Source: Sorex araneus
Taxonomy: Eukaryota; Chordata; Mammalia; Eulipotyphla; Soricidae
NCBI RefSeq assembly: GCF_027595985.1
Contig: NC_073305.1
Coordinates: 110,628,035-110,692,034, forward strand
Direction of reading: 5' to 3'
Length of the DNA: 64,000 bases
Part shown: in pieces, positions 58,601 to 64,000 of the stretch
Position numbering within the stretch: the stretch's first letter is position 1
How the letters are laid out: every line of letters starts with the position of its first letter
Translations under genes and position numbers: made by a program
The notes under the pieces: model-generated
Told to the model about the DNA's origin: nothing
The model's input: only the letters and a program-made list of their open reading frames with translations
The model's database searches: none

Positions 58601-61600
58601 GTAAATTTATTAAAGTTGAGGCAGTTATAAAGCTTATGGCATCAACATACAAAATTATTCCATCCACCACCACCAAAGTGACAAACACCCTCGACCATTG
58701 TCCCTATATCTCCTCTGTGATCCTCTTGGCTTCCCGCCTCTCACCCACTACTGGAAACTGAATTTATATTCTAACGCCACGTGTTTGTCCTTTTCTGGTA
58801 CTGTTAATGAGAGAAAACATATTGAAGATTTTTAAAATCATTAACAGACTAACAATAAAAAGTAAAATGTGCCATTGCTTTTATTTATTTTTAATTGCTT
58901 GGCCTCACCAAACAATAAGTAAGATTCCACACATTTTATGGCAAAAGAGCATGGCCCAGAGCATGAAATACAATTAGTAACTCACTGTGAAGGCTTATTG
59001 AAAGCATGTGAGTCTGAGAAAAATTCCAGTTCTTGACACCATTATACAACTGACCAACAACATGTCAATAAAAATATATTCAAATATTTTCCTTGTATAT
59101 TGTTTAAATAAATTTGCATGTGATTTCTATAAAATACCAATTATTCATTTTCATTAAGTTACCAAGCCTCCCACATGAAACAAGAAATTTACAGAATAGA
59201 ACAAAAGTTTTAGAAATGATTTTACTTGCAACTAAAATAACCATATTTAACCTAGTACAACATGAATGGTACTTCTACTAAAAAAAGCATGCAAATAGGG
59301 ACTGAAGCAATAGTACAACGGAAAGGGCATTTGCCTTGCATGCGGCCGACTCAGGTTCAATTCCCCAGCATCCCATATGGTTCCCCAAGCACCACCAGGA
59401 GTAATTCCTGAGTGCAGAGCCAGGAGTAACTCCTGAGCATCGCTGGGTCTGACCCGAAAAGAAAAAAAAAGCATGCAAATAAGAGGATCTATTTATGCTA
59501 AATGCAAAAAAATACAAAATTTTTAAAGGTTGAATAATCTCAAAGCAAGGGAGATGTAATCTCCATTGTGTTAATGCAATGATTCAAAATATTTTCCAGA
59601 TTGCAGTGTCCCAGGTTCTCCAAAACAGCAAATTTCTTTTAGTGTAATGTATTTTTAATTTTTAATTTGTTTTGTTTTGTTTGGGTGCAGGGGAGGTGAT
59701 GAGTCACACCAGGTTGTGCTGCCAGGGTTGGCAAGTGCCCTGTCTCCTCCATGGAGGGGCACTGGGGTTTGAACTCAAGGGCCAGAGTCTCCTGGACAAG
59801 CACTTTAAGCCACTGAGCCCTGTTCCAGAATTCCTTGAGAAGTAGTCCTTTGTTTTATCATTTGGGGTAACCCAGTAGTACTTGGGTGTTACTCTTGCCT
59901 TGGTACTTGGAGGTTACTTCCAGTGGTGCTCTGGGGGCCATGCAGCGCAGGAATTGAACCTTAGGCTCTCACCTGTAAAGCACGATCAGTCCTCTGAACT
60001 ATCTCCACAGCCTGACAGTTTTTAAGGGTGCAATAGCTAGTGTTTTATCTTTAACAGTATAAGGCTGCAACACTTGAAAACTAAAATAATTCAAGTGGTA
60101 AACACATATATTTTGGAAGCTGCCTGCTCATATTTCAGATGAACTCTGTAACAAAACCATGTAACTTTCTTCTTTAAAGTATGGATGTTATTAGATGGTG
60201 CAATCATCCATTTTTAACGGCTACCTTTGTATATCTTGGTAAATATACCAATAGTTTCCTGCCCGCATGGAAGAACCTGGCAAACTCCCCATGGTGTATT
60301 CATATGCCAAAACCAGTAACAATGCTGGGTCTCACTCCCCTGACCCTGAAAGACCCTTAATGCGACATCCTTGGGAAGGATGAGTAAAGAGAGGCTGCTA
60401 AAATCTCAGGCCTAGGACAAATGGAGACATTACTGAGACCATTCAGGAAATTCGACAATCAACAGGATAATGATGATGATGATGATGACCTTTGTGGATA
60501 TATCTATATCTATATCTATATATATTTTTTGCAAGGTAGGGGTAATTCCAGGCACTGCACAGAAGGTCTAGGGGCTTCATCAGATCTTGAGCCAACCAGG
60601 CTGGAGGATCAGTGCCGGGGCCAAGGATGCTGTGCTTCTCGGGATCCCTGCCAGGAATCCCTGAGCCACCCCTAGAGGCAGAACTAGGGGCCTCTAGGGC
60701 CATACATGGTGGTGCTTGGTGGGCCTCCCGGGCTGCATCCAATGGTCCTTGAGGACTGAGAGTGTGTTGAGGAGAGCAATCTTTGACAACAGCATTCAGA
60801 ATGGCATACTAATTTTTATACTGGTTAAAAAGGACAGATTCTTACCTTAACAATTAATCCTTTTGAGTCAACCAACCAAATCTTTTTCAAGGCTTTCTCC
60901 TTTGATAACCCTTCCTTTTCCATGGCCATAACAAGTAGGTGCGCAATCCCGAGGGCAGCCTGAGGAAGGCAAAATAAGAACAAAATTAAAAAAAAAAATT
61001 ATCCCACAAGATAGCTTTTTAAAGAGTTACATCTCACCCTAGTTTTGTCTTTTTTAAAATTTAACTAAGGAAAAACAAAATAGGCTTATTAATCTGAAGT
61101 TGTATTCATGAACTATACTGGGAACAAAATATTTTTGTCACATTTTGGTTAAGCTGACAATTATTTCCTCTTCTATACCAAAGCCTCCTGTGAAAAATGA
61201 GTCACTGTCACTGTCACTGTCATCCCGTTGCTTATCGATTTGTTCAAGTGGGCACCAGTAACCTCTCTCATTGAGAGACTTATTGTTACTGTTTTTGGCA
61301 ATATTCAATTTGTCACTATTTAAATAATTTCCATTTTGCAAACAGAACCTCAACTCTCAAATTTGTAAATAAAGTGAGTGCCGTTTTCACGAGTCTAGTA
61401 GAACATTAGTATCGTATGAAAGAGATACCTCTCCAGCTCCTTGGAACAGAATAGTTTGATCAGACAGTTTGTTCTTGGTTATCCGGAGAGCTGCAAGGAT
61501 GCCTGCGACTGCCACAGACGCTGTTCCTGAAAAAGTAATAAATAACCTTGAGTAACCCTCCAAGTCTGGCAAATTCTAATGCTCAAATACTTATTCACAT

Positions 61601-64000
61601 TTTGCAATCATCATACAGCACTGTAACTGGTACAGAAAATAGAGCCTGCAGTTCCCATGACCCCAATTGTGCCTGTGAGATGAGCTCTTGGAGCCATTAT
61701 TAACAGTATTTTAACACAGCCACGGAACATTATCATTAAAGTCTTTCCCCCAAAGTATTCTATGGCTTAACATGGTGACACAGAGAGCCAAAAGAGGACG
61801 GAGTCTGGAATCTCACTGGTTTGTGGGAATGGGTGCTGGGGTCCCACTAGTGGCTCTCCGGCAGTTCAGGGTCCATGAGTGACAATACCTCGCCAATCGA
61901 GCTTGCGGTCCAGTGAGAGGCCAGAGGATGCACTGCTGCTAGAGCCATGTAGGTGCTGGGGTGGGTCGGGGGGGAGGAAATGTAGGGAAGGGGCAGGAAG
62001 AGCCTCCAGAGGCACCCTGGAAGTGCTGAGGGTTGGGGGGAAGAAAGGGCCTCCCCAACAGATGGGGGCTGCTATCCCCAGTTATTGTGGTGCCCCAGAT
62101 CAATGCAGGGTCATGCGCTCTGACCCCTGATCTATCTCCCAGATCCCAGGTTTAGAATTCTATCTCTATTATTCAAACTACATGAGCTACAACTTAATAT
62201 GTATACAAATCCATTCATTTATTTGTACTATGAGTTTAAGGAATACTAAGCACCATTTAATTCTTCTGCTGCAATCAATGACTCATGTCAAATCCATTAC
62301 AGAGAAATAAAAAAATAAGCCTGTCATAGCAATGCTTTGATATATTTAGGTTTTGTTTGTGTTTTTGGGGGTTTGTTTAAGGTTTTTGGGATTGTTTTTT
62401 TTTTCTTTGATGCGGGGAGGGGTGGCCAACACCCGATAGTGTCTGAGGCTTACTCCTGGTTCTATGCTCAAGAGTCAACTCTTGAGCCTGGCAGGCAGGC
62501 TAGGGGGACCATCGGTGCTGTTAGGGATTGAACCTGGGTTGTACGCAAACAAGGCAAATGTACTACCCACTGTACTGTCATTATGGCTCTGCTGTGATAT
62601 ATTTGGAGGTTAACATCATGACTTTCCCTTTGATAAATGAATAGTCAGTAATTAAAATCTGATCCTATTGCATTTTTTTGTTTGGATTCCTATCTGTGAT
62701 GATCACCACTTGATTACAAACATGCTGGAATGAAATTACCGTGAAACTTATTTAGAATAAAAACTGTTGTTTCCCCATTAAACTACCAGTTCTAATTGTA
62801 TTACTTCAACATATAAACTTATACAGATTACAGAGCAGTTCTTTCTCTTTGAACTTAATTACATAGCTCAACTCTCCATAGCTCAAGACTGAAATAAAAC
62901 TTTGCAATTTCTTCCAGTACTTTCCATCTATATCTATATTTTACTACTCTAATATACTTAAAATGATTTCTAGATCACTCATATGAGTAGTAAACCCTAA
63001 CTAATCTATAAACACAAACCTCTATATCTGGTTAAAAACAAGAGAGATTAGAAAAGGACTGATGAGCTACACAATAATGAAGTGTTATATGCTAAGAACC
63101 AAAGATGATTTAAGCATTTTTTTCCTTTTCAATGTTTTGGTAGTTGTTTCTATCTTGCAGAATTTGGTAGTCATAAGCAATAACACAACAAATATTATTT
63201 GTTAAAGGTCTGTTACATTTTTATTTAGGAACACGATGTGGATTACAAAAACCCAGGGCTGAAGAGAGAGTCAAAAAGAAATGGAGATAAGGACAGAAGC
63301 AAAACTTTAGAAGCTGGAAGGCAAACAAGAAAATGACAATTAACTTAGTCAACTCAAGAAAGCTGATAATGGGGCCAGAGCGATAGCACAGTAGAGAGGG
63401 TATTTGCTTTCACGCAGCCAACCTGGGTTCAATCCCTGGCATCCATAGGGTCCCCTGAGCACAGCCAGGAGTCATCCTAAGTGCAGACCCAGAAGTAACC
63501 CCTGAGTATCGCCAGGTGTGACCCAAAAAGCCAAAAAAACAAAAAGAAAGCTGATAATAACAATATTAAGTAACTATTGCATAGAATATTGTAACTAGGA
63601 CAAACTTCTACAATATAGCTCACTGTAAATAAAAGAGCTCAGAAATGGTAATGACTGAGCGAAGATTAAAGAGAAAGGACATAAATCTGCAGATTTAAAC
63701 TATGAATAACATTTTCTCACAGTTCATTTGTTCTCTGGTCATAATCACTGGGGATTTACAGATTTTGGAGTGCTAACTTCAAACTCATGAAGTATATTCA
63801 GGAATCATGGGGTGCCTGTCAAAAATTTATGAAATTAAATATTGAGTCATAATGTGTGAAATCAAGTATAATTGATGACCTTGTATATGTTTATTGATTT
63901 AAAACATTACAAATTAATATAATTATGAATATAATGCCAGATTATTTTTATCTAATTGCATTTTATTACCTTGAATATCATCATTGAATGTGCAATACTG
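40443..64000 (-). CDS. ME1: ME1, cytosolic NADP-dependent malic enzyme, C-terminal eight exons (partial)
   Basis: Oxidative decarboxylation of malate to pyruvate with production of cytosolic NADPH, used in lipogenesis and redox balance. Eight exons encode the last 311 residues plus TAG, about residues 262-572 if the total is the usual 572. Motifs in order are: metal-site segment CTFNDDIQG; dinucleotide-binding [29 protein letters not shown], with a following EKEEF segment whose Lys aligns (from memory) with the Lys that contacts the NADP 2'-phosphate; [45 protein letters not shown]; and GRLYPPL. All splice sites are GT-AG and in phase, with no disruption. The N-terminal half and promoter lie beyond the window. 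ME1 is convergent with RWDD2A. Confidence 0.96.
41260..41395 (+). repeat. Old tRNA-SINE class A, shortened
   Basis: cttgtcttgcacatagccaa ... gggccaggaataaactgagc. Confidence 0.6.
41462..41641 (-). repeat. tRNA-SINE class A
   Basis: T-run, ggatcacacccggcgatgct ... gtactatagctctggcccc. It ends 120 bp from ME1 exon 41761-41859, downstream of its donor. Confidence 0.88.
41761..41859 (-). CDS. ME1: ME1 exon [10 protein letters not shown] to DVSLKIALK
   Basis: 99 nt, 33 codons, with [15 protein letters not shown]. Acceptor tttttaag, donor AAG|gtaaaa. Confidence 0.95.
41950..43570. other. ME1 intron, unassigned
   Basis: No exon, SINE or LINE is recognised. Confidence 0.35.
43577..43825 (+). repeat. 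tRNA-SINE class R with (TGACAG)n tail
   Basis: Head ctatagcacagcggtagggc, full body with the variant caatgagagacgttac, and a tail of three tgacag units. Confidence 0.92.
43940..44025 (+). repeat. Short older tRNA-SINE (ID-like head)
   Basis: gcctggggatgtagcatatg ... ggattgaatcctgacac, then A-run. Confidence 0.4.
44570..44930 (+). mobile_element. L1-like 3' end, long form
   Basis: ctaagctcaattaac ... ataaattattttg ... gggggcagactggaac ... acaactttgtaaaccatggt. Pairs with 18855-19215. Confidence 0.55.
44935..46411. other. ME1 intron, unassigned
   Basis: Pyrimidine-rich run at 45330-45385, otherwise nothing recognised. Confidence 0.35.
46412..46585 (-). CDS. ME1: ME1 exon [11 protein letters not shown] to FLTTAE
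   Basis: 174 nt, 58 codons, with [19 protein letters not shown], a stretch conserved across malic enzymes. Acceptor ctgtag, donor GAG|gtattg. Confidence 0.96.
46686..46872 (+). repeat. tRNA-SINE class A, well preserved
   Basis: gggggctggagtgatagcac ... atcaccgggtgtgacgccaa and a 17-nt A run. Confidence 0.92.
47310..47400 (+). repeat. Short older tRNA-SINE (ID-like head)
   Basis: agctgggaatacagctaagc ... gaggccctgtgctgaatccc ... A/C-rich tail. Confidence 0.5.
47405..47650 (-). repeat. tRNA-SINE class R inserted in the tail of an older SINE
   Basis: Inverted copy with flanks aacaaacatgcact and aacaaacacgcaat as an imperfect duplication. Tail reduced to one unit. Confidence 0.9.
47672..47836 (-). 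repeat. tRNA-SINE class A
   Basis: ggttcacacctggtgatgc ... gaatcgaacctgggttggcc ... attgctccagcccc. Confidence 0.9.
48050..48235. repeat. Unnamed interspersed repeat, copy 2
   Basis: Contains agacagggagaccacaggaa, gaaaacaagataggg and agccgtggctgggaaaatac, in the same order as in 37905-38105. Confidence 0.45.
48330..48606 (-). repeat. Old long tRNA-SINE
   Basis: Reverse copy: gagttcaggggctacttcc ... cgcaaggcaagttccttagc ... attgctccagcc. About 100 bp longer than class A. Confidence 0.5.
49130..49700 (-). repeat. Old SINE-like composite region
   Basis: Two stretches with the inverted SINE-body vocabulary (gtggtactcaggaggcttac; aagcagtgctcagggaagtc). Boundaries are uncertain. Confidence 0.35.
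50266..50470 (+). repeat. tRNA-SINE class A with (AAAT)n tail
   Basis: Complete copy. Duplication aaaggaatcta at 50255-50265 and 50471-50481. Confidence 0.93.
50810..50952 (-). repeat. tRNA-SINE class A, old
   Basis: gtttactcctgcctctgctt ... gtactatctctccagcccc. Confidence 0.75.
51187..51381 (+). repeat. tRNA-SINE class A with (AAAT/AAAC)n tail
   Basis: Complete copy. Flanks atatggtt and gtatggtt suggest an 8-9 bp duplication. Confidence 0.92.
51468..51604 (-). repeat. tRNA-SINE class A, old
   Basis: aggagtcactcctgctggtg ... gcatgcaaagcaaatgcct. Confidence 0.65.
51827..51969 (-). CDS. ME1: ME1 exon [13 protein letters not shown] to CYTLTK
   Basis: 143 nt: completes Gly, then 47 codons with the conserved [16 protein letters not shown]. 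Acceptor tgcattag, donor AAG|gtaaag. Confidence 0.96.
51970..52895. other. ME1 intron, unassigned AT-rich part
   Basis: No exon or repeat recognised. Confidence 0.35.
52900..53036 (+). mobile_element. MER5-type hAT (Charlie) fragment
   Basis: tcacaacccaaaacatcctc, agatattgtcacgtg and aaaatcactgcttgagaaat match, from memory, the 3' half of the MER5A/B non-autonomous hAT family shared by placental mammals. Confidence 0.55.
53292..53397 (-). CDS. ME1: ME1 exon [12 protein letters not shown] to PTALI
   Basis: 106 nt, 35 codons plus one base of Gly. Acceptor tttacttag, donor ATAG|gtaaac. Confidence 0.94.
53593..53672. mobile_element. Short hAT-like MITE, second copy
   Basis: caacggttttcaacatttta ... 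acctgcaggctgtcactcac ... tagtggttgaaaaagattg. Same plan and inner motif as 7161-7245. Confidence 0.5.
53707..53878 (+). repeat. tRNA-SINE class A
   Basis: ggggccaaaacgatagtaca ... cccaggttcgaccctgggta ... ccaggagcgatgcctgag. Confidence 0.75.
54005..54400 (+). mobile_element. Possible MLT1-type (MaLR) solitary LTR, degraded
   Basis: ggccatgtgactttctttgg and tcaataaaacgtag resemble the MLT1 LTR. There is no coding content. Assigned from memory, with uncertain ends. Confidence 0.4.
54642..54769 (-). repeat. tRNA-SINE class R, 5'-truncated
   Basis: Inverted gtgctaca-type tail (tagcactgttgtccc), body to ctttgccagactctgcc. Head absent. Confidence 0.88.
55212..55389 (+). repeat. tRNA-SINE class A with target duplication
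   Basis: ggaatttctg at 55202-55211 and 55390-55399. Small body deletion. Confidence 0.92.
55580..55740 (+). repeat. tRNA-SINE class A, old
   Basis: ggctagagggagtatacaga ... gcaccacatatgatcaccca. Its tail runs into the polypurine tract. Confidence 0.72.
55738..55872. repeat. Polypurine (GAAA/GGGAAA)n tract
   Basis: About 135 nt of almost pure A/G on the plus strand, probably grown from the adjoining SINE tail. Confidence 0.9.
55878..56216 (+). mobile_element. L1 3' region with poly(A)
   Basis: agaatactactcagttttaa, actatgtggatggaattaga and gtgtgaaatcagtcagaaga are the standard mammalian L1 3' region. It ends in the ggtggtggttatagggttag type UTR and A-run. Confidence 0.8.
56380..56714 (-). 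mobile_element. L1 fragment, 3' side of an interrupted copy
   Basis: catctgttcctaggcaatta and gccatagtaaataatgctgc are the inverted L1 3' region. Continues beyond the RTE insertion at 58322. Confidence 0.7.
57034..57825 (-). pseudogene. RTE reverse-transcriptase remnant (palm to C-terminal part)
   Basis: An open frame that looks like a 263-residue protein but fuses RTE sequence ([10 protein letters not shown] ... [20 protein letters not shown] and [15 protein letters not shown] ... [14 protein letters not shown]) with about 57 codons translated from the antisense of the inserted class A SINE. Not a gene. Confidence 0.85.
57244..57414 (+). repeat. tRNA-SINE class A inserted in the RTE element
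   Basis: Complete copy with a perfect 15-bp duplication aagaggtggagtcga (57229-57243, 57415-57429). Confidence 0.95.
57901..58302 (-). pseudogene. RTE reverse-transcriptase remnant (fingers region)
   Basis: 133 codons from [12 protein letters not shown] to TKLIEVLQ in one frame. After that the catalytic-domain segment is missing and the frame ends. Confidence 0.85.
58322..58480 (-). mobile_element. L1 fragment, 5' side of the interrupted copy
   Basis: ggaataactaaatcatagg and ttttgaagaatcccatttta resemble the inverted L1 region that follows the segment at 56380-56714. Confidence 0.55.
58490..59290. other. ME1 intron, mostly unassigned
   Basis: 58620-58800 has L1-3'-UTR-like vocabulary in reverse (ccatccaccaccaccaaagt), too weak to call. 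Otherwise AT-rich and featureless. Confidence 0.3.
59298..59464 (+). repeat. tRNA-SINE class A with 17-bp target duplication
   Basis: aaaaaagcatgcaaata at 59281-59297 and 59465-59481. One of the least diverged copies. Confidence 0.94.
59650..60016 (-). repeat. Two old tRNA-SINE-like copies in tandem
   Basis: Reverse pieces at 59650-59825 (gaggtgatgagtcacacc ... gccactgagccctgttcc) and 59850-60016 (ttactcttgccttggtact ... ctatctccacagcc). Confidence 0.4.
60257..60488 (+). repeat. Class R SINE variant with long RTE-like 3' region and (GAT)n tail
   Basis: Starts in the body (cctgcccgcatggaagaacc ... tattcatatgccaaaacc). After ctgggtctcac it carries about 115 extra bp before the shared gacaaatggagacattactg tail, and ends in gatgatgatgatgatgatga. 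Head absent. Confidence 0.7.
60502..60530. repeat. (TATATC)n microsatellite
   Basis: tatctatatctatatctata. Confidence 0.85.
60846..60959 (-). CDS. ME1: ME1 exon, Rossmann-fold core
   Basis: 114 nt, 38 codons, [20 protein letters not shown] to [11 protein letters not shown]. Acceptor ttcctcag, donor AAG|gtaaga. Confidence 0.95.
61201..61310 (-). repeat. tRNA-SINE class R, 5'-truncated, (TGACAG)n tail
   Basis: Three inverted tail units, the variant tctctcattgagagactt, cut at tttttggcaatattc. About 120 bp from ME1 exon 61429-61526, downstream of its donor. Confidence 0.88.
61429..61526 (-). CDS. ME1: ME1 exon, dinucleotide-binding start
   Basis: 98 nt: completes Gly, then [20 protein letters not shown] to LFQGAGE. 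Acceptor ctttttcag, donor GAG|gtatct. Confidence 0.95.
61830..62150. other. G-rich unassigned intron segment
   Basis: Locally GC-rich with tctatctcccagatccc at the end, which hints at a degraded inverted SINE head. Not assignable. Confidence 0.25.
62393..62590 (-). repeat. tRNA-SINE class A, old
   Basis: ggcttactcctggttctatg ... attgaacctgggttgtacgc ... ctgtactgtcattatggctc. Confidence 0.68.
62600..63355. other. ME1 intron, unassigned AT-rich part
   Basis: No exon or repeat recognised. Confidence 0.35.
63371..63543 (+). repeat. tRNA-SINE class A with 15-bp target duplication
   Basis: aagaaagctgataat at 63356-63370 and 63544-63558. Head slightly shortened. Confidence 0.94.
63970..64000 (-). 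CDS. ME1: ME1 exon cut by the window edge
   Basis: 31 nt visible: [10 protein letters not shown] plus one base of the next Gly. Donor CAAG|gtaata. It includes the conserved NDD metal-site segment. Confidence 0.92.

Noticed and set aside
60443-60742. Open frame with poly-His and Tyr-Arg repeats
   Set aside because: Translation of (GAT)n and (TATATC)n microsatellites.

Overview
This is a mammalian nuclear window. It has split genes with GT-AG introns, a CpG-island promoter, dense SINEs, L1 3' ends and an RTE-type LINE. The dominant SINEs begin with a tRNA-like 'ggggctggagcgatagcacagcgggtaggg' type head. I recognise these from shrews (Soricidae, probably Sorex), an attribution made from memory and not from a search. 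The gene order matches the human 6q14 block DOP1A - PGM3 - RWDD2A - ME1.

Layout. (1) 1-4577: the last two coding exons of DOP1A (+), ending in a 3' UTR of about 0.9 kb. (2) 6801-28999: complete PGM3 on the minus strand. Its 12 coding exons splice in silico to 542 codons plus stop with every phase consistent, and a probable non-coding first exon lies near 30506. DOP1A and PGM3 are tail to tail. (3) About 30280-31480: a CpG island with ETS, CCAAT and GC boxes, placed as a shared divergent promoter for PGM3 (-) and RWDD2A (+). (4) 31808-33382: complete RWDD2A in two coding exons, 292 codons. (5) 33383-40442: intergenic. (6) 40443-64000: the last eight exons of ME1 on the minus strand. They encode the C-terminal 311 residues of cytosolic NADP-malic enzyme, and the window ends inside the eighth-from-last exon.

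The four genes share no pathway. PGM3 makes GlcNAc-1-phosphate for UDP-GlcNAc synthesis. ME1 makes NADPH and pyruvate from malate. DOP1A works in endosome-Golgi membrane traffic. RWDD2A is poorly characterised.

The most interesting content is in the repeats. Two SINE classes share one tRNA-derived head but have unrelated bodies. Class A ends in an A-rich tail, as expected for L1-driven copies. Class R ends in a segment that matches, in codon phase, the C-terminal coding end of an RTE LINE. A decayed copy of that LINE sits at 56715-58321. It carries a class A SINE and itself splits an L1, so it records a three-layer insertion history. I see no CRISPR, operon or other prokaryote-type system, and no novel protein-coding gene.
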